Assembly: GCA_016271365.2 (NCBI GenBank)
Contig: CM057456.1
Location: 658,839,501-658,903,500, forward strand
Direction of reading: 5' to 3'
DNA length: 64,000 bases
From: Neoceratodus forsteri
Taxonomy: Eukaryota; Chordata; Ceratodontiformes; Ceratodontidae
A program made the position numbers and the translations under genes. Positions within the stretch are counted from its first letter, which is position 1; every line of letters begins with the position of its first letter. Shown in pieces: positions 46,242-56,545 of this stretch. The notes under the pieces were generated by a model. That model saw only the letters and a program-made list of their open reading frames with translations, did no database searches and was not told the origin of the DNA.

Positions 46242-46535
46242 TATATTGTAGAAGCCACTACAGAAATAGGAGACAGCGCCACACAATAAGGAAAACAGAG
46301 AACAACGTCCAATTGTACCTACAATACCTTGCTATATACATCTACATAGTAGGTGCTATACTGTAGTCACCACTATCAAAATAGGAGATTGCACCACTGA
46401 GTAAGAAGAATTTAAGTTGACTTTATAATCTACCCAGAATTCCTTGTAGCTGTATGTAAAGCAATATATTAGCTGTTATACTGCTATAACCATTACCAAA
46501 ATAAGAGCTAGTTGATGTAATAAAAAGGGACTATT
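46242..46535. repeat. Degenerate ~118-bp tandem repeat, about 2.5 units
   Basis: Units start at 46242 (TATATTGTAGAAGCCACTAC), 46357 (TATACTGTAGTCACCACTAT) and 46477 (TATACTGCTATAACCATTAC), each followed by an AAAATAGGAGA-like segment. Spacing is 115 and 120 bp. Confidence 0.6.
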
Positions 46536-47330
46536 TAAAGGGGAACTGTCATCAACAGGATTTCTTAATGTCTGAAAGCCCATAAAAAGCTAATTTGATC
46601 GAGCCATTGTGCTTATCTGTAAGTCTTTGCAGTCCAGAGTTGTTCATATGTAAATCACCATGTAATTAAGGGCTGGTGGTAGCCGTATGTTTTGGGCTCC
46701 TGAAAAGAAATGATGTCACCGAGGGTCTAGGTCCTCCTCTGACTATTTAATCCAACAGGTTAAATAGGAAAGCAACTGTTTTATTAAGTGTGTTTTACAG
46801 TGTTATTCCAACACTTTCTACATCTATAATAATGGTTTTGTATGTGCATTCAAACTAGTGAGTTATCACCTTTACTTTTCAAACTGTTAATAAAAATAAT
46901 CCATCGTTAGGATTGCTTTAACCTCAAGGATACACAGTACTGCCAGCTGAACATGCCAGTACAGATTTCTGGGGCTGCCACAGTACCACCTTCTGTGTTT
47001 TTCCATTCCCTCTCTTACAGCCTTTTCTCTTACAATTGTGTATGTGAACTTGGGTCTACAAGATGCAGATGTGGTTACATTCCAACTGGGTGGCATCATG
47101 ACCTCCCTGTGCTTTCACAACACACCCGGGAACAAGCTATTGCTCAGTGTGCCTTTCCTGGACAAAGACAGTAAAAACAATCTGAGCATGTGTTATGATT
47201 CTGGAACTATGCTCTTTCTTTGCTCTGGGATTTGACTTAAAAAGAAAAAAATAGGACACAATTACTATAGATGGACAACACTGTTAAAACATGCATAATC
47301 TGAAATGCATTATTAAAAGAGTATTCTACA
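46536..47330. other. Unassigned DNA, possible MITE start
   Basis: TTTAAAGGGGAACTGTCATC at 46535 resembles the start of TTAA-flanked MITEs common in frogs and fish. I could not find a matching inverted end. No gene is recognised. Confidence 0.3.
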
Positions 47331-47658
47331 GGGCTGGCCCGGTGGTGCTGAGGATTGAGGCACTGGATGCCACGCCGGCGACTCAAGTTCAGGAGTGAGC
47401 TCGGGCACCAGGGGTCATCAGGGCTGCAGAGAGGATTGAGCACCCATGAGGCTGCTCTCCTCCCCTGGGGGGAGGGCGGGGGATAGCCCAGCGCACCAGC
47501 GGCTCCCGGTGGAGATCTGGGGCACTGCAGTGCATACTTAATCCTCTCCCTCCCCTGCCAACCCCCAGCAGCCCGGGCTCGTTCTCAAACCTGGGTCGCT
47601 GGCATGGCGCAAGGTGTGGCATCCAGTGCCTCAACCCTCAGTGCCACCAGGCCGGCTT
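47331..47658 (-). repeat. SINE-like repeat with inverted ends
   Basis: The start (CTGGCCCGGTGGTGCTGAGG) and the inverted end (CCGGCCTGGTGGCACTGAGG) are near-identical. The match runs for about 45 bp and includes TTGAGGCACTGGATGCCAC in both. The interior is GC-rich, with a possible tRNA-like head on the minus strand (GTTTGAGAAC as a weak B box). A tRNA-derived SINE that became a foldback is one reading. Confidence 0.6.
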
Positions 47659-47690
47659 GCTGATTATTCTTTTAAACTCTATTTTTAAGG

Positions 47691-48565
47691 ATGACATTGG
47701 AGAGCCACAACTGGAACTGGGGAAAGGAGGAGACAAGGTGTCAAATTGCACTCTGGGGCCAGGAGAATATACAGTCAGCACTCAATGGACAGAGGAAGAA
47801 TATTCATATCTTCGGAGAAATATCAGTTAACCTGAAGGATAAAGGTTTTGACTGCTCAGAGATGCAGTGCTGCATGCAGATCAAGGCACTGAAGGCCAAA
47901 TACATTAGGTGCCGAGACAATAACAATAGAAGCGGCCGGGCCAGAAAGCACTGCATGTATTATGCAGAGCTAAACACAATACCTGCACTCGTGCTGCAAC
48001 CCAATCGGTTTTCCTGTTTGCCAGTGGTACTTCGCTATTGGAAGAGGAGGAGGAGGAGGAGGATGTTGCATCAGATGAGGACACTGATCAAGTGCCACCA
48101 GAGGAGGAGCATGCAGTCACACCAGTTGTAGAGCCACAGTGCCCAGTGCTGCATCATACTGATGATGAGCGTCCAAGCACCTCATCTGCCAATGGGACCA
48201 GCCCACAAACAAGTTGCAACAATGTGTGCCAGCGTAAAACACTGGCAGAGAAGGCAGTATCCTCCCTGGCAGAACAGTTTATCGCATACTTCAATAAATG
48301 CAATGGCAATTTTCTTGCAGAGGAAGAAAGATGGTGACGCCACAATGAACGCATGGAACTGCATCATTTTGAGCATGAGAAAAAGATGCTTGAACTACTC
48401 ATGGGCCAACCGAGTCAACGCAAATTAATGCCCCCTCCACCTGCACCGCTGCAGACCTCGACTCCTGCTCCTATGTGCTACCAGTATCATGGAAGTTACC
48501 TCGCAGAACTGAACCAGTCCTCAATGGAAGACATGAACAATACTTATGGACATTCCTTTTTTTAA
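47691..48565 (+). pseudogene. Myb/SANT-like DNA-binding protein of a Harbinger element
   Basis: PIF/Harbinger transposons encode, besides the nuclease, a Myb/SANT-like protein that binds DNA and brings the transposase to the ends. The N-terminus reads WNWGKEETRCQIALWG and QSALNGQRKNIHIFGEIS, then DKGFDCSEMQCCMQIKALKA and NNRSGRARKHCMYYAEL, the trihelix Myb_DNA-bind_4 pattern. After a frame change near 48035 an acidic run (EEEEEEEDVASDEDTD) and a C-terminal helix (ELHHFEHEKKMLELL, from about 48353) follow. A TGA at 48335 lies in frame. The start at 47691 is the only ATG that includes the domain. The matching transposase is at 54296-55518 on the other strand. Confidence 0.75.
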
Positions 48566-49163
48566 CCGTTAGTTCTTAGCAGCATGTGTTTTCGTAGGTT
48601 TCAGTCAGCCACTGACTGTTGTGGGCATTGAAGCCTACAAAAATTTGGGTTAGCATGAAGCACATGGGTGTACAGCTTGTTTGTGGTCATGGAAGCACAC
48701 TGACGGCTGGAAGGACAGCAATAGTTTGACAATCACTGTGGTGTCTTTTACTGTGCAATGTTTGTATTAATTTGCTGCAAGACAACTTGAGAAGTGCAAT
48801 TTGTATTCTTTAGCACACCAAATAAGTCTTTTATGTGCAGTACCTATTCTGCAGTATTTGAAATTAGTTAAAAGTCATTAGTTAAAAGAGTACATGTATG
48901 ACAGTAGTTCAAAGTGCAGTAATATTTCTTCTTTCTTTCTAAGATGCTCAGGACCTAACTTGAGTTGTTTTTGTCATGTCCTGTGTTAATAGTGACAACA
49001 TAAAGTGCAGTACAACTTTTATTGTGTGTTGTTCTCTTATCACTCATACACATTGGTCAACACAATTTTTGATGTAATTTATTAAACCATACAGCAGTAC
49101 CAGAAAGACAGTGTAACATCTGGGCAGTTCTACAGTGGCAACACTCAAACTAGTTATTAAAGA
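48566..49163. other. Non-coding DNA after the Myb gene
   Basis: AT-rich, no gene recognised. It ends at the palindrome that precedes the Penelope-like element, and is probably Harbinger interior sequence. Confidence 0.4.
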
Positions 49164-49219
49164 ACAACATATAAGGTCCGTAGGAGTCCTTAAGGACTCC
49201 TACGGACCTTGTATGTTGT
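49164..49219. repeat. 56-bp near-perfect palindrome
   Basis: Arms of 28 bp match at 27 positions with no loop; the centre is CCTT/AAGG at 49191-49192. The core arm is AAGGTCCGTAGGAGTCC. It sits about 65 bp before the Penelope-like reading frame starts. It could be a tiny MITE, an insertion scar or part of the element's 5' region. Confidence 0.9.
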
Positions 49220-49285
49220 ACTTTTAAGCTTATTGGCAGTTGTAAGGGGTTGATACTGCCTGTGGAGAGTTCCAGAGTTTACAAT

Positions 49286-50105
49286 ATGGCTATGACATCG
49301 CCCACTGTGGAGGGTCTTTCCTTTACTGATGAAATTGGCCAAGGTATACTACTTCCAGTTGATAGAGTACAGGCGTTACTCTCTGGTGTAGGTCTACTTG
49401 GTTTTAGAGACAACACTGATTTCAGAAACTATGAATATTTGCAAAAGAAGGTTATCAGATTTGATTTACATGCTGCCTTTTTGTCACAATATTGGGAGAG
49501 AACGAAAGATTCTACAAGGTATGAGGATTCAGAAACCTCCCTCATTTGGTATGGAAGATCTGGATTATTTACATGATTGGGAAAGGATTCTAAACAAGTG
49601 TAGTTATGATTTGATGTTACTTACAATTAAGAAAGCACGTAAGGAATCTGAATCAGCGTCACAAGAGCTAAATACCTTGTTGGAGAAATTTAAAGAAAAA
49701 TTCTCCCCTACAGATTTTGACTCTCTCTCTGGAAAAGCAAGTCTGTCTGTGGCTAAATTTCAAACTGATTTGATTCAATATAAACAGAAGAAGTATATTC
49801 GGGATGACAATGATTATAAGATGGGAAATGTTTATACGTGGCAGGCAAATAAAAAGAAAGTGTTTCCAATTAACCAATATTCAGTACCATCTAATGAAGA
49901 TGAAATAAATATCTCATCTGGACCCGACAGTGACTTAGAGGATCACTATAGATCTAATGAAAACAGACATTTTTTAGGCAACAGCCAAGATCTAGATATG
50001 TTGGAACATATAGAACAAGAAGAGGGAAGGGGCGGAGGAAGAGGGAAAGGTATGAGAGGCAACAGAGGCAGACAGAATTACAGAGGGAGACAGAATTGGG
50101 GGTGA
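49286..50105 (+). pseudogene. PLE N-terminal region with RG-rich end
   Basis: The frame from ATG 49286 reads MAMTSPTVEGLSFTDEIGQG and RVQALLSGVGLLGF. It shifts near 49505 and continues as LDYLHDWERILNKCSYDLML and a charged, probably helical stretch (KKARKESESASQELNTLLEK). An acidic run and a C-terminal GRGGGRGKGMRGNRGR segment follow. Such charged plus RG-rich N-termini occur before the polymerase in vertebrate PLEs. The RG end may bind RNA, which is inference. The frame after 50105 passes directly into the polymerase frame, so the ancestor probably had one long protein. Confidence 0.65.
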
Positions 50106-52365
50106 GGAGATCCCCGAGGCCAAGGAACCCGAATTGGAGGTCATAAATCTATCCAATATACAGCTGACCCCCACTCAAACACAGGTGTTAGCTAAAGGAT
50201 TGAGCTTTGTTCCTATTACTAAGGTTAATTCTTTTCAAATTGAGCTGGATCTGTTTAGATTCTTTAGAAAAATATACTTTAAAGATTTTTTTAATATAAC
50301 AGAGGTCTTGCCCTCACCTCTAGATACAGTAAGAGAAGAGACTCCCTTTAAAAAGCCCTCTTCCTATAATCCCCCCCATTTGAACCATACCATCAATACG
50401 TTCTGCAATATGGTTTCTAATGATGTACACAAATTGATTACAAGTGATAAGAACAAATACTGTGCACAGAATGTCACTTTAGCTGAGAGACAAGCCATAC
50501 AGGAATTAAAGAACTTGGATTCAATAGTGATCAAACAGGCAGATAAGGGAGGTGCAGTGGTAGTGTGGGAAAGTGATGATTACAATGAAGAAGCCATGAG
50601 GCAATTAAGTAATCAAGAATTCTAAATGAAGGTTAATAGAGATCTGGGTGAGCTCATTAAAAATAAGGCTGATGCACTAATTGACTTTGGTTTTGCATCA
50701 GGTGAAATTACTAAAAAAGAAGCTGATTTCCTCAAAGTATCTAGCCCTAAAAAGCCTGTTCTTTATTTTCTGCCTAAGGTACATAAAGGTGTGATTCCTG
50801 TGACAGGTAGACCGATTGTTTCAGCTAATGAGTCTGTCACTGAAAATATGTCTAAGTATGTGGATTTTTTTGCACAAAAATTTGTTCCAAATCTTCAGTC
50901 ATATGTTAAAGATACAAAGGATGCCTTACTGATGCTCCATAATGTCACCGTATCTGAGTCTGATATATTGGTTACAATAGATGTAGAAAGCTTATATTCC
51001 AATATACCCCATGAGGGTGGTTTACAGTCCCTATCTAGACATCTATGTTTGAGGCAGAAAAAGAAACCAAGTTCTAAGTTTGTGTTGGAGCTTGCAAGAT
51101 TTGTACTGGAACAGAATTATTTCTGGTATAATGGCTCCTTTTACATCCAAATAAAGGGGACTGCGATGGGCACTACTTTTGCCCCCAGTTTAGCGAATTT
51201 ATACATGGGAGAATGGGAGGAGACTAATGTCTATAATCCCACCAATAACATCTTTTTGAAATATATCAAGCTGTGGAAGCGATATATAGATGATTGTTTG
51301 ATGGTCTGGACTGGCTCTGATGTTGAGTTGGAACATTTTATTGAATATATAAATTACACCAGCACGCATTTGAAATTTACACATGCTAAAAGTAATGAAA
51401 GCATCCCCTTTCTAGATGTCTTGATAGAAAAGAAGGATGAGAGCCTTTCGACCAAATTGTATAGAAAATCTATGTCTAGGAACACCCTGTTACGTTTTGA
51501 CAGTTGCCATCCTCGATCTGTGATCAACAATATCCCTAAGGGACAGTATATCAGAGCTAAACACATCTGCTCAGACAATAGATCGTATGTAGAAGCAAAA
51601 AAAGAAATCACAGGTAGATTTATAACAAGAGGTTATGAACCAGTGGTTTTGCTGAATAGCATACACCTTGTTAACAATATTGAGAGAGAGGAATTGTTGA
51701 ATTCTAATGTGCAAAATAAAAGTGAAGTGGACAGATTGATTTTCATTACGGAATTTAATCATTTGGCTCCCAAAATAGGCAATGTTATTCATAAACACTG
51801 GAACATCATTAATTCTGATCCGAGACTGAAACAAATAGGTCTGAATCGTCCAATGATTTCTTATACCAAGGGACAGAATTTAAAGGACTTGTTGGTTAAT
51901 TCATATATTCCATGTAAAAAAGAAAATGCACAACGAGACTGGCTACCTTCCCTTCCTAAAGGAAATTATCTTTGTGGAAGATGTGTACATTGTTCCAACA
52001 CGTCTGATGTAAACAATTTCCATCATCCGAGATCTGGGAAAAGCTATGAGATTAAAACTTTCATTAATTGCAACACTCAGGGGTTAATTTACATGCTAAC
52101 CTGTCCCTGTGGATTATGTTAGGTGGGCCAAACCAAAAGAAATCTGAAACTGAGAATTGGCGAGCACAAAGGAGCTATTAGAAATGCAAATATGGACTAT
52201 GCTATGGCACGCCACTATTCCGAAGTAAAACATGGGTCTCCAGCTACCCTGAGGTTTATTGGTTTGGAGAAGGTGGAAGTTGGATTTCGAGGTGGAGATT
52301 TAAATTCAAAAATTCTGCAAAGGGAAGCTTTGTGGATTTACAATGGTCCCTTTTGGTTTGAATGA
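50106..52365 (+). pseudogene. PLE reverse transcriptase plus GIY-YIG endonuclease, two in-frame stops
   Basis: One frame is open from about 50106 to 52365 apart from two stops. The N-terminus (NIQLTPTQTQVLAKGLSFVP) is the conserved start of PLE polymerases. The reverse transcriptase shows LDSIVIKQADKGGAVVVW, YFLPKVHKG, TGRPIVSANES, LVTIDVESLYSNIPH with the first catalytic Asp near 50980, KGTAMGTTFAPSLANLYMG and the catalytic RYIDD with YIDD at 51283-51294. A linker with CGRCVHC precedes the GIY-YIG domain (GLIYMLTCPCG, then VGQTKRNLKLRIGEHK). A TAA lies at 50623. A TAG at 52120 replaces the Tyr of the second conserved motif. The rest is intact, so this is one of the best preserved genes in the window. 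Confidence 0.93.
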
Positions 52366-52812
52366 TGAATTTCCTATACACAGTTATTTATAGCTTTTTC
52401 TATAGTTAAAAGTAGTATTTGTGGACGTGACCTGTGTCGTGCTCTGTCCACAATCGGGAGATATGACTTTCCGGGCTGTCTCCCTTTGGTGTTTTTTTGT
52501 TTCATTGTCTATTAATTTTGTAGCTTTTTTAACTTTTCTGTCTATATTGTTATGGGTATATGGTGGCACTTATGTAGTCTTCATGGCTATGACTTTTCGT
52601 GCTCTAGCCATGATCAGTGGGGACTATGACTTGTTCGGCTCTTTTCCCCTTTTTTGTAAGATTATGTAGCTTTATGTATTTTGGTAACCTGTTCCATGTT
52701 TGTTTAGTTTTATAGTGGTAGTCATATGGAGGTATATGGTGCAGTGTTTTGATCTGTCCCTTTAAGAGTTTCTTTGTATTTAAGGGGGGACACTGTGCAC
52801 CTAATCCATGCT

Positions 52813-52851
52813 CTGAGGAAGACTTTTCAGTCGATACGTAAGCGCTACGTC
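52813..52851 (+). ncRNA. Hammerhead-ribozyme-like motif in the PLE 3' region
   Basis: The order CTGAGGA (52813-52819), one extra A, stem GAC/GTC (52821-52823 with 52830-52832), GATA, stem ACGTA/TACGT (52836-52840 with 52846-52850) and C at 52851 follows the hammerhead core. CUGANGA holds, stem III is perfect and C17 is in place. The GAAA segment reads GATA, so position A14 is changed. Stem I is not clear. PLEs are known to carry hammerhead motifs in their terminal repeats. This copy is probably inactive. Confidence 0.45.
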
Positions 52852-53340
52852 GGTTCTGACGCTTTGCTGTCTCTCCCGGGTATCGATCTCGGCGAAGTCC
52901 GTGGCGAGTAGCGTATGGCGAGCTGGGCTTCTACTTTTGCTTTTTTTTTTGCACTACACGTCTGTGATGACCAGTCCATTCAGCTCCTGAGTAGGGTGGT
53001 ATGTCCATCTGTATATTTGTAAAGCATCTTTGCGGCATGTATTTTGCGCCAGACGTTCTGCTGCTTTTTGTCGTCTGTAGGTGCTTTGTGCTATATATTG
53101 GATTGCCTTCTGAATAGCTTATGATGCACATGGTGTATGTATCACTTTTTTGCTCCTCGCTTTTGATTTGTGCAGTACTTGCCGTATGTGACCTATGTGA
53201 TACCCATGTTCTCTCATGGTGTTAAATTATTCTATGTTGAATTCATGAGAGAATTTTTTATTACTAAGGAAATTTTTTGTAATAAAGTTTGGATGTTTAT
53301 ATAGCTTTTAAAGTGCTGACCCCTTATTTGCTTTTTCTAG

Positions 53341-53764
53341 TTATTAAATAACCATACTTCTCTTGCATTGTACACCTATAGGTGGTATGCACAATAGATT
53401 GTATTAATTCTGTAGACTGGGATGCCTAGAGGGTGGGTATTCACAAAAGCTACTTTGCTTTTTTGAGCTTGCACTACTGAGTACTTGCAGGCCAGTGTTA
53501 GCAGATGCCTAGTGGCACATGGCATGGGTTGTGGGGGCCATTAGAGTCACTGTCCATGGCCTGCAGGTGCAACCGTATATTTGCAGGACTGCTCAAGCAG
53601 CTGAAGCCACAAGCCATTTATGTGCGCCATGATATGACATGCGTTGGGAGTGTGGGGGGGGGCACTCAGGGTGTGAATTACATAGTTGAGCTCAATCACT
53701 GCCTTGCTAAACATAACTGTCTCAAATATAACAGAGACTAGCTACAACTGTACATTGTTAATAT
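53341..53764. other. Unassigned DNA between PLE and SINE
   Basis: No gene recognised. It is probably part of the Harbinger interior, since the transposase gene lies to the right. Confidence 0.35.
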
Positions 53765-53975
53765 ATGTGTGGGAGGCAGTATAGCACAGTGGTTTAAGGC
53801 TCTGAGCTGCAAATCTGGAGACCTGTGTCTGAATCCCACAGCACCCACTTGCATACTGTGTGGCCCTGAGCAACTCACGTAACTTCCCACTGCTCTCTGG
53901 TTGCACCTGTAAACAAGCTTTCAGCTTTAGTGTGCCACCCTTTGTTAAACAAATGGAAAAAAATATGTAAATACT
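53765..53975 (+). mobile_element. tRNA-derived SINE with MIR-like core, copy 1
   Basis: The A box lies in TAGCACAGTGGTTTAAGGC (53784-53802), and a B-box-like GTGTCTGAATCCC follows near 53824. The body reads CTGTGTGGCCCTGAGCAACT and GTAACTTCCCACTGCTCT, matching the core of MIR and other CORE-SINEs. A second copy in the same orientation lies at 55690-55890. Confidence 0.8.
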
Positions 53976-54295
53976 AGCACGCAATGTTACTAAAGATAAA
54001 AACACCATTGTGGTGCATCAATCCAAACGGGCAAGTTTATTGACGTATTGCAAGTCACATTTAAAAGACTATGTTACTAGAAGACCTACACATGGGAAAG
54101 AAAGGATAAAAGTGTATTTTGTACATGATCACATCAATAAAGGGGTGCATGTGAATCTCATAGGTCTGTGACCCACAGCTTAATAAGTTGTCTTTCTTAT
54201 CAGAATGCTTAATTCCAGGCATTCACTTGTGCTAGTGGGATAGCATGCTAGCAGAAATACTCGTGCCACTCGGATCACCGATGTGGCCAATGGCA

Positions 54296-55518
54296 TTAGT
54301 CATGCAATGCAAAACTGTTGCAAATTGCCTGTTGAATCAGACGTGCCTCAACCTGCATATGTGCTCACTCAGAGTCCTCCACGGAAGTTGTCGATGGTTG
54401 TGTTAACTGTACAACTTCATCAGTCATCAATTCCATCTGAAATGAATCGCCGTGCTGCTCACACAGGTTGTGGAGTATGCAGCAGGTCATTATAACAAGT
54501 GGAATGTGATGTAGGTTGATGTCCAGTCATTTCAGAAGGCATCTCCAATGTCCTTTTAGGTGGCCAAATGCATTCTCGACCACCATGCGTGCACTCGACA
54601 GATGGTAATTGAATGTTTTTTCAGCTGCTGTCAAACACCCTGTGTTGGGATAAGGCTTCATTAGCCATGGCGTTAATGGGTATGCTGGGTCTCTCAATAG
54701 GTGAAATGGTATGTCCACATTTGAATTTTTACGTGTAGTGTTGGGAAATAGCAGTGCTTGCGTGGCCTTGGCATATAGTGGGCTGTTAACCAAAATTTGT
54801 GCATCATGTACTTTCCCGGGCCATCCTATGTATACATCCCAAAAGTTGTACTGGTGGTCTACCACTGCCTGCATAACAATTGAGAACCATCCCTTACGAT
54901 TGTAATAATCCCCTGGGTCATTTGGAGGCGCCTGTATCGGAATATGTGTTCCATCAATCGCACCTGCGGTTTGTGGAAACACAAGGCGTCCTTCGAAACC
55001 TTCAACAATGTTCTGTAGGCGGGTTAGGGTCAGTGCAGCCACAACACTGGCAAAACACCTTTGAGATAGCTGTACAAACGTCACACACCACCAAGCACAT
55101 TGCAGAGTGGGAGAAACCAAACGAATGTCCGATAGTCCTGTAATCACCATTTGTTGCTAATCTCCACAGTGCAATACCCAGACGTATATCAGTTGGTATT
55201 GCTTTACGCATACGTGTGGCTCAATCTTGCGGACAACAAACATAAATGTGGCTTTTCTCATGCAAAAGTTCTCCAGCCACTCAGTGTCAGAAAAGGCAGT
55301 CACCACTTGCCAAAAAATGGAAGGCCGATATCTAGCCTATCAAGCCTTAATGGGGATGTACTCAAAGTAGACAGGAGTGACATCACCACTGATACCATCC
55401 GCCTTCGTTGCTGGAGATACCACTGGATGTGTTCGCTCTGCTGCTCCATCTCCAACTGGTAATGGCGGTCAATGTCTGTGCGCTGTTGCATAAAGAAGAA
55501 CAGGATCTCTGGGTCCAT
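54296..55518 (-). pseudogene. PIF/Harbinger DDE transposase (HARBI1-like)
   Basis: Harbinger transposases insert DNA at three-base targets with an RNase H-like DDE nuclease. From 55518 downward the N-terminus is poorly conserved (MDPEILFFFMQQRTDIDRHY). Then come EWLENFCMRKATFMFVVRKI and, after a frame change near 55212, RKAIPTDIRLGIALWRLA and YRTIGHSFGFSHSAMCLVV (a helix-turn-helix-like segment). After a second frame change near 55005 the nuclease reads AGAIDGTHIPIQAP with the first Asp, DYYNRKGWFSIVMQAVVDH, GWPGKVHDAQIL with the second Asp, LLRDPAYPLTPWLMKPYPN and ARMVVENAFGHLKGHWRCLL with the Glu. All three acids are present. A TGA at about 54524, probably from CGA, interrupts a C-terminus that continues to a TAA at 54296-54298. 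Confidence 0.92.
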
Positions 55519-55689
55519 GATGTGTGCCTAAGGAAGATAGGGTGACCAATACAAACACTTTAATTATGTGCGCACTTGTTATGGTGACACAAAAAAAGCT
55601 GTGATTATGCACAGACAAATACTACCACACATACTGTGTGTTATGACAAGTAATGATACAGTGTAACCACTCAAACATTATTAAAGTTT

Positions 55690-55890
55690 AGTTGTGGCAG
55701 TATAGCGCAGTGGTCTATGTCTCTGATCCGCAAATCGGGAGACCTGGGTTTGCATCCACCTGCCCCCACTTGCATACTGTGTGACCCTGAGCAAATTACT
55801 TAACTTCCCTGTGCTCCCAGGTCACACCTGTAAACTATTGTTTAGCTCAGTGTGCCACTCCTGGTTAAACAACTGATAAACAAGTAGGCG
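55690..55890 (+). mobile_element. tRNA-derived SINE with MIR-like core, copy 2
   Basis: The head TAGCGCAGTGGTCTATGTC (A box) and CTGGGTTTGCATCC (weak B box) are followed by CTGTGTGACCCTGAGCAAAT and TTACTTAACTTCCCTGTGCT. It aligns with the copy at 53765-53975 over nearly its whole length, with a similar TGTGCCACTCCTGGTTAAAC tail. Confidence 0.82.
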
Positions 55891-56270
55891 TGCCCTGCAT
55901 CGCTGATGGCCGAAGTGCTGGGAAACATAACTTGCAACTTGCCAATTTTTTCTCATGTGATCAGCCCTGGGGAAGGTTGGGGGTATAGCAGGATTGAGCA
56001 GCTGAAAGAATGCTGTCATCTCCTCTGGTTTTCTCCTCCCTTCACCCACCATGGTTCCAGTGCCCATGAGATGGCCTGCATGTGCCTCTGAAAATCAACA
56101 GTATGGTTATGTGTCATGCAAAGGCTCAATAAACAAGTTAGCCAGCCTGGGAGTGGGTGCCAGGGTGGTAGCCTAGGTAAACAAATTTGACTGACAACCA
56201 GAAGCAGAGGGCAATACTGAACGGAGCACACTCTGGAGAAAGGAGAGTCAGTAGTGGGGTACCGCAGAGT

Positions 56271-56545
56271 TGTTTGTATGTATTCCATAAAATATGCACA
56301 CTACACTCCTGTGTGATTGTTAGAAGTAACCATTTGTGTTGCCATTGGGTTATGCATTTGAGAAAGAGTAATGTGCCGAGGGACATCCCAGGTTCCAGTT
56401 GTCTCAGTGGCACAGCTGGTTAGTGCAATCAGAACAGTATTCTGGGTGGTCTGGGTTCAAGTCCCAGCTGAGGCACTTATTCTTTCTCACCCTTGTTTGT
56501 ATGTGTTCCATAAAATATGCGCACCACACTCCTGTGTGATTGTTA
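56271..56545 (+). mobile_element. 275-bp insert with 52-bp terminal direct repeats and tRNA-like core
   Basis: The insert starts and ends with a 52-bp direct repeat (56271-56322 and 56494-56545, starting TGTTTGTATG). The two differ at only a few positions. GGGGTACCrCAGAGT is present on both sides (56256-56270 and 56546-56560, one mismatch), as a 15-bp target duplication. Between the repeats lies a tRNA-like sequence. A 15-bp duplication suggests LINE-type insertion, while terminal direct repeats suggest an LTR-type element, so the class is open. Confidence 0.75.
56401..56475 (+). tRNA. tRNA-like sequence, Thr(AGT)-like, within the insert
   Basis: A cloverleaf can be drawn. The acceptor is GTCTCAG with CTGAGGC (one G-T pair). 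The D stem is GCAC/GTGC with a GG-containing loop. The anticodon stem is TCAGA/TCTGG around ACAGTAT (triplet AGT). The T stem is CTGGG/CCCAG with loop TTCAAGT. Box B, GGTTCAAGTCC, is good. Position 33 reads C instead of T, and an extra A sits before the anticodon stem. It is more likely the head of a SINE or a tRNA pseudogene than a working gene. Confidence 0.5.

Larger units (their letters stand above)
49220..53340 (+). mobile_element. Penelope-like element (PLE), nearly complete
   Basis: Penelope-like elements encode a reverse transcriptase related to telomerase, joined to a GIY-YIG endonuclease. Here an N-terminal region (49286-50105), reverse transcriptase and endonuclease (to 52365) and a 3' region of about 970 bp are collinear on the plus strand. 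The 3' region holds a hammerhead-ribozyme-like motif at 52813-52851 and an AATAAA at 53281. The left limit is set only by the end of the palindrome and the right limit by the AATAAA and following sequence. The element separates two Harbinger genes. Confidence 0.85.
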
